From assembly GCA_940337035.1 (NCBI GenBank), contig CALNHX010007494.1, positions 1 through 64,000 on the forward strand: DNA of 64,000 bases, given 5' to 3'. Shown here piece after piece: positions 12,216 through 23,129 of this stretch (positions are counted from its first letter, which is position 1; each line of letters begins with the position of its first letter). The position numbers were made by a program, and so were the translations under genes. The notes beneath the pieces were generated by a model. It saw nothing but the letters and a program-made list of their open reading frames with translations. It did no database searches and had not been told where the DNA came from. This DNA is from Agriotes lineatus (lineage: Eukaryota; Arthropoda; Insecta; Coleoptera; Elateridae).

Positions 12216-14813
12216 CTAATAATAATAATAACAATAATAATATATTTATTCTCTTAAATGAATAATACATTATCATAGTGTTAAATGAAACATGCGAAGT
12301 TCAGCTCGACAAAAAAACTGTCAGCTGCTCTAATAGTTAACCCGCAAATAATTTTATTAGTGTATAAAAACTTAAATATATAACGTAATGACCTGCTTCC
12401 GACATAACACCAGTGTCCGCCGAAATAAAATAAAATATCAAACAATAGTTGATAGTAGATACATGGTACAACTTTTGTATTTTGTTGTGACAGTAACTCA
12501 CCCGCACTGCCCATGCCCAATGCTAAGCAACTCCTTCATGTTTTTCCTAAAAGTAGAAAAAGAACTACTGAAAATGTGAGAAGGAATGTGGTTGATGCAT
12601 TTAACCGAGCAGTATGAATACGACCGTTTGAAAATTTGATTCGGTGTGATGGTACCGTGAGGAGGCCCCTGTGTCGGAGATTTAGATTATGTAACTCAGT
12701 GCGATATAATAATTTTTTATGCAAATACGGTGTGGAGTTTTTGATATTACTATTTTACAATAGAGTTGCCTCTATTGCCACAATACAAATGCTTGAATTC
12801 TGCATTCTTTGTATTCTATTGATGTCAAAAACATCTAAGCAGGGACCATATACAACATCACAGTAGTCAAACTGAGACAGCACTAGCGAGTTGCATAAAT
12901 TTATTTTCATTTTTATATCAAGGAGATGTCTGTTGTTAAATATTGTTTTAAGATTAAAAAATACGCCCGACTTATATGTTTTTTAAAACGTAATTTATAG
13001 TCTATCTGAAGTCCTAGACTTTTTACTACATTTTGAAATGGTATTGCAATATTATTTATTTTACCAGGAAACTCAGTAATGCATCGTGCTCGTTGTTTTT
13101 TGTTACCAAACATAATAACATTGGATTTTAGAGGATTAAGTTGTAAACAGCGCGTATTCGATATTTTAAAAAGATTATCTAAATCAGAATTCAAGTTTCT
13201 ACAGGCGTTAACACGTTCTTCTAGTTTGAAGGACATATAAATTTGTGTGTCATCGGCATACGAATGACAATTGGCTTATTTTAAGTATGTGGAAAACGTC
13301 GAAGTGTAGATAGTAAATAGGATGGGACCCAGGATAGACCCCTGTTGAACGCCACACGTGACTTCTACAACTTCAGACTTTTGATTTGCTACTATAACCC
13401 TTTGAGATCTGTTTTGTAAATATTTTTCAAATAACCAGTTCTAAAGCCGGATTGGGTATTAGGAAGAATTTTGCAATTTTTCAAATGCTCACTCAGTTAA
13501 AATGCCATGGCTTTCTCCAAGACCTTCGACAATGTAGAAAGGATGCTAATTGGTCTTTGGTCTTTGAGTGCTGATGGTTCTGTTATTTTTGGTACGGGGA
13601 TAATATTAGCTCTTTTCCAACACTTTGGAAAAACTGAATTCATTAGACAAAAGTTGATAATATGGGTAAGTATTGGTAAAAGAAACGGTACACTAGCTTT
13701 AAGTAAGAAAATATTTATTCCATCCACTTCTACAGCTTTTGATTTAATATATACTAGATATTTTAGAACATCAATTTCTGACACGCTTCGGAATTTGAAA
13801 AACATATTTACTGAGGGTTTAATGTTACTATTATAAAAAGGGATCATTTCTACCGCATCCGAAGTAGAGGTAACTTTTGGAATTGAGTTATAAAGTACTG
13901 ATTAATAGAATTTGGATCACTCAAATGTAGAGTAGTTCTTTACTGCTTTTTTATCTTTAACTATATCAACATTAATTTTAATGTATGTTTTCTTTTCTCT
14001 TCTAATTATGCTGGTAGTTAAATTGCGTAACTGAAAATACTGAAAATGGTTAATATTTTTAGAAAGTTTATATCTCCTTAGCGCTCTATCGCGTAAAGTC
14101 ATGAGATGTTTTATGCCATCAGTGAGCCAGAGAGCATATTGTATAGTAAGTTTAGCTTGTTTCACTGGTGCGTGTAAATTCAAGCTTATCGTCAATGTTA
14201 TCATAATCATATATGGCTTTCCAAGGGATCGATCCCAGGTGATTATTAAATTCCTGATAATTAAAATTTTTATCATCTCTATATGTTTTGATTTGAGGCT
14301 TGATATTGAGGCGATCAGTTACCACCTTACACGAGATAAGTATAACGCGTAGGTACTTACACTAATTGCTCCAAGCCCAAGCCATTTATGCAGGCATTCA
14401 GTTGGTCAACTCCTAAGCTGCCACAGTCTAACATATTGACATTGAAGTCGCCTACACATATAACGTTTTCTGAAATACCTAAACTAGAAGAAATAATATT
14501 ATCAAAATTATCGAGAAATTGCAATAGGTTAGATTTAGGAGGCCTGTAAATGTTTCCAAAAAGTATATTAGACTTTTTGCTAATACTTATATTTAACCAC
14601 AATTGTTCAACTTCAAAATTTAGTGTGACTACTTTAAATTTAAAATTACTTTTTATATACGGGGTGTTTCCAAAATGTTGCGCCAAACTTTACAGGCGAC
14701 TTCTACAGCTCAAAATAGTTAAAAAAGTTTATATGAACACATGTCCGCAAACTCTTTCTTTTCAAGCTATGACTCGTTTTCCGCACCAATAGAAAATGTA
14801 GAAGTGCTAGAAC

Positions 14814-16947
14814 GGGTCTAGGACATCTCGCCTCAGTCATCTCGGCGCCGCCACTTCGGCGCCGCCATCTCGGCGCGGGGCCAGCTCGGCGCCGGAACAA
14901 CTCGGCGCGGAGCCATCTCGGCGCCAGCCAACTCGGCTCAAGACCATCTCGGCGCCGAATTCAAATTCGCCAACTACAGTGTGCACTACGTAAGAAAATT
15001 ATTATAAACAAATAATAAATAAAGTGATAGCCAAAAAGCTGGCATCAAATGAAAAAAAAATTACTTAGAATTTCCTAGAAAATCAAACACTGACGACCAG
15101 AGGTACTTGCAAAGTGATTACAAATGGGTCAAACTAAAGTTTGTCACGTGACTTTCGTTATCGGTAAAATTTTACATTTTTTTAAAAATAGTTACGAAAC
15201 ATGCATTTACTAGCCAAGATTGGGACAACATTTACGAAAAAAAGCTGTTTTCTGGCCTTGAGATTGTTGAGTTAGCTAAAACAAGCACATAATAATAAAT
15301 CGTATAAAAATCTTGTTTAATTCCCGAAAAATTGTACTTTTTGGATTTACACAACTTTGAAAAACGTCATTTTTTAACTAATATCACTCAATATATCTAA
15401 TACGGGCTAAATAGGTTTTCGGACAAGCTGTCATCCTGTATAAAGTAAAATGTAAACATTACCAGTATTTTTAATATATATATTTATATACAGGGTGATT
15501 TTTAAGTTGATTCTTTCCGTTTACCAGGAAATAAAGGGTGTTAAAGTTTCAAATTAAAAACTAAACTTTGGCGCAAAGGCGTCAAGCAATGACCTGCCAA
15601 TTAGTTTTCCATTGTAATTTTCTTAATGTTATGGCTACAATAATGACTCATGTTTATGAAAATAATGAATAAGTGAATATGCTTATTATTTACTGGGAGT
15701 GTCATCAAAATGTCGCTGCCGCATCGCTCTTATACGCGGAATGTGTGTGTAGAAGCGAATGCTGATAATTTTGAACATATCACTTAAGTTAGATTCAGTT
15801 TAGTTTAATTTTCGGTAAGTAATTTTAATTCTTAATTTGAAACTTTAACACCTTGTAGGCTACCTGCATTAGTTTTTTATTTCGCAAAAGTGGTAAAGTT
15901 TTTTAGCTTTATATCCTGGTAAAAGGAAATCACCCTGTACATACAGTGTGTCCCCGGATAGGTGAAACGACTCTAGAAAAAAGTAAAAAAAATTTCGATA
16001 TAAATTTTCATTTTTTGGGGTTCAGCCCTGCTTGATTAAAGGCGAATTTCTAACAGCATTTCAGTTTTCAAAAGTGAAGTATGCCTTAAAAATTTTCAAA
16101 AAACCTATTTTACTGTAGAGTATCGTGCCTTTTATGTAGCAAATACGACAAAAAGTTATTAAAAAAAGTTGTTTAGAATCAACATCTAGGCTCCTATACC
16201 AAATTTCAAAATCCTCGGCCAACTTTGATCTCTCACATTTTCTTTTATGTTTAGGTCCCATATCAAAGAATTTTACTTTCAACAAAGACTGCTATGGAAA
16301 AACAAATATTTTTAACAAAATTTTTTATTTCATAATAAAAAAACTTTGTTAACAATAAAATTCTTTGATTTGCTAACTAAACATTAAAGAAATATTTGTC
16401 ACATAAAAAGCACTTTACTTAGGTAGAAAATGGCGGTTTTCGAAATTGTGTAAATCCAAAAAGTGCTCTTTTTCGGAAATTAAGCAAGATTTCAATGAGA
16501 TTTTTTATTGTGTGTTAGTTTTAGCTGACTGAACAATCTCAAGGCCTGAACACTTCTTTGTAAAATGTCTCTCTATCTTGACTAGTAAATGCATGTTTTG
16601 TAATTATTTTTAAAAAAATTTAAAATTTTACTGAGAACGGAAGTCACGTGACAATTTACGTTTGGCACATTTGTAATCACTTTGCAGCCACCTCTGGTCG
16701 TTAGTGTTTGATTTTTCAAGAAATTCTAAATAATTTTTTTTCATTTGATGCAAGCTTCTTGGCGATCACTTTATTTATTATTTGTTTATAATACTTTTCT
16801 TACGTAGTGCACACTGTAGTTTGCGAATTTGAATTCGGCGCCTAGATGGCTCCGCGCCGAGTTGTCCCGGCGCTGAGCTGGCCCCGTGCCGAAATGGCGG
16901 CGCCGAAGTGGGGGCGCCGAGAAGGCGGCGCCGAGATGTCCGGCTTC
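14814..16947. mobile_element. Fold-back (Mutator-like?) element with GC-rich subrepeats, 10-bp TSD
   Basis: Flanked by a perfect 10-bp duplication GTGCTAGAAC (14,804-14,813 and 16,948-16,957). Each terminus is a block of about 140 bp made of degenerate 14-20 bp subrepeats of the type CATCTCGGCGCC (14,825-14,960 and 16,835-16,940). AT-rich inverted arms follow, reaching about 15,380 and 16,425. No transposase gene is visible. Long TIRs with subrepeats and a 9-10 bp duplication suit Mutator-like or Foldback-type elements; which one is inference. Its centre carries a smaller MITE at 15,491-15,937. Confidence 0.8.
15491..15937. mobile_element. 447-bp MITE, CAGGGTGA ends, TA duplication
   Basis: Left CAGGGTGATTTTTAAGTTGA and right complement CAGGGTGATTTCCTTTTACC are flanked by TA. 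A further inverted pair lies inside (TTTACCAGGA...TCCTGGTAAA; TGTTAAAGTTTCAAATTAA and its complement at about 15,836-15,855). It is non-coding. Just to its right a different terminus-like sequence, CAGTGTGTCCCCGGATAGG (about 15,945), may be the end of yet another element; its partner was not found. Confidence 0.72.
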
Positions 16948-17656
16948 GTGCTAGAACAATGGGCTATCAGTTCTTGTGTATAAATTCAAAATCGACCGGG
17001 AATTATCCAGCGTGTAAGACAGTCGATGATGCATCGTGTGCAGTCTTGTATGGAAGCAAATGGACAACATTTTAAACAATTACTGTAGTTACTGTTACGG
17101 CAAATTACTTTAAACCACTGTTGTAGAAAACGAGTCATAGCTCGAAAACGAAGAGTTTGCGGACATGTGTTTATATAATCTTTTAAAATTATTTTGAGCT
17201 GTAGAAGTCGGCTGTAAAGTTTGGCGCAAAATTTTGGAAACACCCTGTATATACTTACACCACCACCCCTTGACAATCGATCGTTCCTCATGAAATTGTA
17301 GCCATCGATTTTGACTCTTGATTTGGTAAGTCACTCTTCAGCCAGGTCTCCGTCACCACCACCACATCATAATTTTGCTCAAGAATGTGATTCTTAAACT
17401 AATTGAAGCTACTCAGGAGCGAGCGAACGCTCAAGTGAGCTATCTTCATTGCCTTAAACAAGATTAATAAAATAAAACAATTAAATTTTTATTCATAGCG
17501 GACACGTAAATAAATTTTAGGTAAAAAAAATAAACCCAAAATCACTTTAAATTCTCTAAAATAGAACTAAGAATTTTATAAAAAAACACGCTAAACAACC
17601 TTATTTAACTAACCCATCTTCTGTACAGCAAAAAAAAATAAATAGAAATAATAATA

Positions 17657-18560
17657 CTAAAGTAGTATTTTATTTAGTTCGTCTATTGCCACTACGCATC
17701 TCTTGTTTTTGTTCAATATAATAATACGACCATCGGACCGCCAGACATTTGTAGCCCCAAATTTTTTTACAGCTTCTTGTAGTATCAGAAACCTATTTTT
17801 GGTAAGGTCTTCACGTATAATGACTCCTGTTGACTGTAGCAGCTTCTTGTTAGTAAACACCATATTGCGTTTTTGATAGCTAACGAACTTGACAATGATA
17901 GGCCGAGGTCTGCACTTTCTTTTCGAATCGGTTTTATCGGTCTTAACCACACCAACACGATGTGTGCGGTCTAGGTCAGATTTGAAAATGTTCAGTTTCA
18001 TTTTATTGTTAAATAATCATCATCATCATCTTCCAGGTTTAAACCTTTAAGGTTTGTTCCGGTCTCATGGGGGTGGGAATTAATGAGTCCACCGCTTTTT
18101 GGGTCGCCCTATTCTCCTTTTCCCACGTGATCTATAGTGCAGGATTGGTTGAGGGATACGGCTATCGTCCATTCTAATTACATGTTCCATCCAGTTATTC
18201 CTGTATTGGTCACTTCTTTTATAATCAAGCACTGTGTAGTCTGCTACTCTTCGTAGAAATTTCATTTCTGTTGATATCCCAAATATGCGAACACAATTCC
18301 TTCGGCTATATTGCTCATGTTGATCAAGGATGAGTTTTTGTTTCGATAGCTCACACTTCAATAATTCATTTTCATTTGCCACTTCAGTATTTAACTTACG
18401 AAGGTCTTCCATTTCAACTATTATTGAATCCATGTTTTCTTCTAATTTTTGCAGGAGTGCATTTGATAAATTTTTTACAATGCTGTTAACAAAATCCTCT
18501 TTTGGGAACAGCTCTTTAAATGCTCACTGAATATCGCTTGAATATCTTCCACTTAAGATT
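17657..18560 (-). pseudogene. LINE ORF1 (L1-ORF1p-like), interrupted
   Basis: On the minus strand a coiled-coil-like segment (EMEDLRKLNTEVANENELLK, near 18,420) leads to DQHEQYSRRNCVRIFGI. After the insertion at 18,012-18,258, SDLDRTHRVG, RPIIVKFVSYQKRN and a GATNVWRSDGRIIILN-type end follow to the stop at 17,657. This is the RRM-like plus C-terminal arrangement of L1-ORF1p-like proteins found in several LINE clades. A TGA at about 18,528 breaks the N-terminal part. The protein would bind element RNA. Confidence 0.7.
18012..18258 (-). mobile_element. 5'-truncated RTE-like LINE fragment with ATG-repeat tail
   Basis: Minus-strand translation gives LRRVADYTVLDYKRSDQYRN, then WMEHVIRMDDSRIPQPIL and GKRRIGRPKKRW, a tail common to RTE-like LINE polyproteins. 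The 3' end is a short (GAT)n run, GATGATGATGAT, typical of RTE elements. An 8-bp duplication AAATGAAA (minus strand) flanks it, and removing it rejoins the host ORF1 in frame. Both observations fix the borders well. Confidence 0.78.
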
Positions 18561-18660
18561 TTGTAAAAAGCATGATGCTTTTGTTGAGAATTTCTTGTAG
18601 CAATTTTTTTACACTCACGCAGCTTGGATATTAATAAGACACGTTTATATATTTTAATAA

Positions 18661-21270
18661 CCAATTTTAAGGGAAGTAAATATCAATATTGTAGCTGCAC
18701 ATAGCTCGACACACATCTATTCGCGACACGGGCTCATGTCGGAATCTAATAAAATGACTTAAATTGTAATTACCTATATAAATAAAATTCACAACATTTA
18801 ATTTCATTATAAAAAAATAGACATACACGATCGACTTTTTTAATGTTTTTATCATTCATAAAGATTTAAATACATATACTTAAAATAGTCATTTAAATAG
18901 CTTACAGGTTATTTTCTCTTATAATTAAGCACACTAAATTTACGTTTCTTAATTTAAATATAAAAACAAATATTATTCTAAAAATCTACAAGTGTCTTAC
19001 TTACTGGTCTACAGATAATGAGACAAAATTATATATAAATTTAACAAATGTACAGCTTCAAATATTTCGCTACAGTTTTTAACCAAACCACTAATATTCT
19101 AACCTGAAAAATGTTTTGAGGGTAATGACCATATTACATGCTTAAAATTAAACAAAATCTAACGTTAGCAACACGATTATGAAATAATTCAGCAGAGCTT
19201 TTTTTCCTAAAGTCGTGATTGAATTATTTACTTAATCAGAGGAGTTCTTCGCTTCACGTAATCAGGCTTTCGATAAAATTGTCCAAGCGTACACTCAAGT
19301 CTGCTGCTCAATGCAAATTACGAGATATTCATTAAGAATGATTCAGCTGGTTTCGAAATGTTTCAATCACGAGCGACCGATTGATAATTATAGCACTTCT
19401 GAAACAATTACGTTCTATGCAAGCATGCAATGTTAGGAGTTTACCTGAAAATAGTTGTTTTGTAACTCTGACAAACTACACTTTTCTAAATAAAAAAGTT
19501 ATATATCATATCTGTCAAGTAATTTATATTCAGCATATTTGAAAACAACAATTTTACGCTAGTAGTATGTAAAAAAGCGAATTCGATCGTTTGTGAATTT
19601 TAGATTAAATATTGAATCAGAGAACAAAACAGTTGACATTCTAGTTTAATTCGTTATTAAGTAAATAGTATAACAAAGGACAGTAACAAGTACATTAGCA
19701 AAATAATACATAGCTATTGTCAGTTTAATGAAAAATATTTACTCGTTTTTGTATTTCAAAATTCAACATAAGTTTTTTTTACATAACGTGTATCTCAAAA
19801 GATGGTAGAAGTAGAATGAACACTGAAATTAGTTTCTAATTTGCAAATGCAACTATTTTTATACTTATTTTTAAGTAAATTTATAGCTGCATTCATAAAT
19901 TAGGAACCACATTCGACAATGAAAGCTTTGGGATACGCATTACAATTTATACAGTCAACTAAACATTATTCACAGTGTGATTTAATAGTCGTAAAGCTAC
20001 GTGTTAAAAATAGCTATTACAGTTGTATAAATTGTATATATTGCGCATCCCAACTCTTTAATTATTTTCGTCGCTATTAAAAGACTTTGCCATTAGAAAC
20101 GACTGTGCAATAAAAGCTTAAAGACTACACGGCTCCCCTATGGTAATGCTTACGTTGGAGTGACTGACTTCTCAAGGACGAAACAAAGAAGAAATTAGCA
20201 TATGCTGGTAGCAATTACAACTTTAGTTCAGTTCTGATTGTTACAACAATAATCCACTCCAACGTATGCGTGTGAATTCCTGTAAAATATACACAATGTG
20301 AAATTAATCATTCTGAATTGTCTGCATATTAACTGGCTGTCATCAGTTGCAAATTAACAATAAAATGACATACATTTGATTATGTTTTACTATTTAATAA
20401 AATTTTAAAATCTTTCTCAAAAAATCAACTTTCTAAACCGTTGCACGAAAGCTGGATGTCGCTTAAAAATCTATATAAGCAATGGATTTATTTGAGTGTT
20501 ATGGGTTTAATAAATTATTTCGATTAAAAAACACATATAACATATTTACCGAACTTTAGTTACTATAATTAGAATTTCTGAATCATCTACTTTATTTACT
20601 TAAAACCGGAAGATGTAATAGAAACTGCTACGACGGAGCAAACTCCAAATTATACTCAAATACTACAATATAAATTGTATATATATATATATATATTTTC
20701 TCCAACCACACGAATAAAACGCCATATTGTCGAATAATTTTGAATAAAAAGTAAGGCATTTCGGGATGTTCTCCAATTACCTTGGCAACTGTACACTTTT
20801 TGATTCATATTTGCACTTAGTACAAAAATGGACGCAAGATAGGGTTTTACCTGGTAAATTTTAAATAAAACACAAACGCTTCGTCAATATTCGGCAATCG
20901 CCGTCGTCGTTGTTTAATTTCCCGTATAGTGATTGTTTATGGGTTACTAATAAACGTTCAGTATATAATCCAGTTTTATTCAGTAAACAAATATGTATGT
21001 TAGTAATCAACTAATTTTTGAAAAGTTTAAAACCCGAATGGTTAGTAAATATTGTAAATTGCAAAACAAAAAATTAAAAGTGGCCAGTAAAATGTGCACT
21101 GTATTTTATTGTGTTTTGTACAGTTTAAAACGCATATTAAAGAAATAGGAGATGCAGAGTAATTTATTTCATTTGAATGGTAAAAATAATAAATGTTCAG
21201 TAACAGCCACTTTCTTTACCAGCTGGATATTTGAGGTTATTGTAACTGAAATCAATGCAAGTAATACAGG
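18661..21270. other. AT-rich region, no gene recognised
   Basis: About 2.6 kb with no supported coding sequence. There is a short (TA)n run near 20,678-20,697, and small inverted pairs (TCGTGATTGAA/TTCAATCACGA at about 19,212/19,366, ACGTTGGAGTG/CACTCCAACGT at about 20,152/20,254). None carries flanking duplications that I can see. Confidence 0.55.
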
Positions 21271-21546
21271 CGTACATAAATCAAACAAGTAGAGACACTC
21301 ACTGTCGGTTCCTTTGATGTCAAAATACCGATTCGGATGACCTTGAACGGCTCCTGGGGGGGGGGGGGGTACTTTCCGATAGTACTAACATATGGCGCCA
21401 CTACTTTACCATACCATGATTGGTAGCAGTCTGAGTAACTGGCTCTGATTGGTAGAATTCTGTGCTGCCATATGATAGGCAAGCTTAGAAATATCCCCCC
21501 CCCCCGAGTTACTGTCCCAGGCACTCTAGACAGGTTTCAACATTGG
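21271..21546. mobile_element. G-tract MITE, copy 1 (one end truncated)
   Basis: This matches the reverse complement of 46,132-46,435 over about 270 bp. It starts CGTACATAAATCAAACAAGT and keeps an unbroken run of 14 G (21,356-21,369) and a run of 11 C (21,495-21,505). The far end stops at CAACATTGG where copy 2 continues into a terminal inverted repeat, so copy 1 is truncated there. No coding capacity. Confidence 0.78.
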
Positions 21547-21575
21547 TAATACAATAAATTAAGGTATAGTAATAT

Positions 21576-21755
21576 TCCAACCAAACATTGGAAAGCACCT
21601 TCAGAAGCGAAAACCATCCCAGTAGGACAAAAACGACGCAGGGGCCGTCCAGTGAAAGCCAAGAGAGCTCTGCTGCTCCAAGAATATAATATGTTATATC
21701 AAAGAGCATATAATTATGCTCTTTGGTTGTATGTTTATGTACTAGCTAAAAATAT
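21576..21755 (+). pseudogene. Short AT-hook-bearing coding remnant
   Basis: One frame reads WKAPSEAKTIPVGQKRRRGR, then PVKAKRALLLQEY. KRRRGRP is an AT-hook core, and a GRP-KAKRALLLQ tail resembles C-termini of transposon-derived proteins with SWIM or MULE domains. Only about 40 codons look real and nothing upstream extends it, so the family assignment is a guess. Confidence 0.3.
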
Positions 21756-22082
21756 TTAAGTTTTTATTCTTGTATTTAAGAGAGTATTTTATTTTTGTTA
21801 CTTTTTCATACAAATATACAAGTTCGTATCGTAGTTGTCGTTTTCTCTTCTTTTGATAATGAGTTCATTGGAAGTATTGTTATACAATGTGTCTCGCAGA
21901 GTAGCAGGCATAGGGCAATTGTATGTATGTATGTATAATCGATAACCTCGTTTTACCTTGCGATATAGAGTCTGGTGCTTTATGTGCTTGCATCTGGCGG
22001 TACAATGCTCAACTTGCCTCGAATTCGGGATACAAAGTTGGAGCGCGCACATAGGACAATTGACATAGAGAAATTGTGAAAA

Positions 22083-22210
22083 GATCAACTATTGCTGTGT
22101 GCGCATCAAGATACGCGATTGGTCAGAAATGCAAACAATTTGAAATTAATTTGACGTTTTTCATCTCTGACCAATCACGTACCTCGATGTCTACACAGCA
22201 ATAGTTGATC
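22083..22210. repeat. 128-bp palindromic MITE-like element
   Basis: Arms of about 48 bp begin GATCAACTATTGCTGTGT at 22,083 and end with the complement at 22,210. Inner arms pair around GATTGGTCAGA/TCTGACCAATC. No target duplication is clear and no coding is present. It starts within a few bases of the end of a 96-codon minus-strand frame (22,088-21,798) that has no recognisable domain. Confidence 0.75.
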
Positions 22211-22389
22211 GCCCATAATGTTCCAATGTTAATTTGGCTATGTCCGGTAGTTGGTGAGAAACACTGTAGACATATTCTATGCAATACAGGTTATCTGCAA
22301 TAACATTCTGGCGAGTGTTTTGGTAAATACCTACGTAATAATATATAAATAATATTCATTTCAATATGATTTTGTTGACCATTTATTTT

Positions 22390-22860
22390 ATGTATCGTAT
22401 ATTATTTTTACTGAATATTTTTTAGTTTACTAGACATTTTTAATATTGGGGTCCGCTTATTTTATTTACTAGAAATTAGGTTTTTTTATTGAACAAAATT
22501 ACTGAAGGTTTTAGTATTCTAATAATGTGCATTTAATTTGTTGCCTGTTGCTGTGATTTTTTGAATGAAACTTTTTTGTACTAAACACTATTTTTCCTGA
22601 ACATCTATAATTTTTACTGAAGATTTAATATTTTACTGGGATCTTATTGTTTTCTTACTGATTGTCTACTATTTTTACCAAAAAATTATTATTTTACTAA
22701 ACATCTATTATTTTACTAAACATTTATAATTGTTACTGAACGTTTAACATTTTTACTGTGCATTTATTATTTTTACTGAACATTTATTATCTTACTAAAC
22801 ATATATTAGTTTTACATGACGTTTAATATTTCTACTGAGCAAATGCACTTGATGTTTAAA
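22390..22860. repeat. Degenerate AT-rich minisatellite, ~18-24 bp unit
   Basis: The phrase TTACTGAACATTTATTATTT recurs at least a dozen times with point changes and variable spacing (TTACTAAACATCTATTATTT, TTACTGTGCATTTATTATTT and others). The phrase GTGCATTTAATTTGTTG occurs at about 22,527 and again at about 22,872, bracketing the clearest part. This is a decayed tandem array. Confidence 0.75.
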
Positions 22861-22984
22861 TAAAATACTGTGCATTTAATTTGTTGTCATTGTTTATTTG
22901 CGCCATGACAGTTCTACAATATAACCTACAATGTTTGATCCTAAATAATAAGTCATATTACCGAATTTATGAGTAGTTGGAGAA

Positions 22985-23128
22985 AAAATAGTATGTTTCA
23001 TTCGCACAAAAAATTCGTTTTCGGAACGCGTAAGACTAGCCGGACTCCGCTGCGCGTCGTCCAGCGATCTGTCTTACTTGTCCCGAGATCATGCATTTTT
23101 TGTACTAATGAAACAAATAACTATTTTG
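22985..23128. repeat. Palindrome with GC-rich loop (shared loop class)
   Basis: Left arm AAAATAGTATGTTTCATTCG pairs with the right end AAACAAATAACTATTTT region (indels allowed), giving a 144-bp structure. The loop at 23,042-23,062 reads GGAC-TCCGCTGCGCGTC-GTCC. An A/T-rich flank surrounds it. Confidence 0.75.
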
Positions 23129-23129
23129 T

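Larger units (their letters stand above)
14660..17247 (+). mobile_element. Mariner-type element (CAGGGTG ends, TA duplication), internally filled
   Basis: The left end CGGGGTGTTTCCAAAATGTT at 14,660 and the complement of the right end, CAGGGTGTTTCCAAAATTTT at 17,247, extend into a TIR of about 145 bp. TA flanks both sides. Removing the element restores a continuous endonuclease frame in the host LINE, which confirms the boundaries. The inner right part (16,958-17,090) encodes, on the plus strand, a decayed transposase C-terminus ending RVQSCMEANGQHFKQLL*, typical of mariner/IS630 enzymes. The middle is occupied by a fold-back element at 14,814-16,947. Confidence 0.82.
12500..17449 (-). pseudogene. 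LINE ORF2 (AP endonuclease + RT), split by mariner-type insertion
   Basis: Translation starts at the ATG at 17,447-17,449 (MKIAHLSVRSLLSSFN), passes YDVVVVTETWL and GGGVSIYI, is interrupted by the element at 14,660-17,247, and resumes at 14,657 with SNFKFKVVTLNFEVEQLWLN, IYRPPKSN and GDFNVNML. The linker is at 14,276-13,917. RT blocks: WKRANIIPVPK and DQRPISILSTLSKVLEK (13,847-13,497), GVQQGSILGP (about 13,350), YADDTQIY (about 13,255), then LGLQIDYKLRFKKHISR (about 13,000) and a FDYCDVVYGPCLD segment. The stretch holding RT motif A between GF and YLQNRSQ is missing, so the enzyme is dead even apart from the stops. Confidence 0.8.
12216..18660 (-). mobile_element. CR1/Jockey-group non-LTR retrotransposon with nested insertions
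   Basis: On the minus strand the order is ORF1 (about 18,560-17,657), a 207-bp gap, ORF2 endonuclease (17,449 onward), reverse transcriptase and C-terminal region (to about 12,500), then a 3' UTR ending in a microsatellite of AAT units (12,216-12,240). The endonuclease is cut by a mariner-type element at 14,660-17,247, and ORF1 by an RTE-like fragment at 18,012-18,258. Without those two insertions it is about 3.6 kb. It is inactive: stops, frameshifts and a lost RT segment. Confidence 0.8.

Noticed and set aside
13507..13836. A 109-codon plus-strand frame
   Set aside because: It is the antisense of the LINE reverse transcriptase encoded on the minus strand.
19212..19376. Inverted pair TCGTGATTGAA/TTCAATCACGA as a transposon
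   Set aside because: Only about 11 bases pair, with no flanking duplication; expected by chance in 2.6 kb of AT-rich DNA when many pairs are compared.
21798..22088. A 96-codon minus-strand frame with several cysteines
   Set aside because: Cys spacing fits no zinc-finger class I know and its start overlaps a palindromic element.
22390..22860. A CRISPR-like array
   Set aside because: Units are degenerate and contiguous without unique spacers, and the DNA is eukaryotic.
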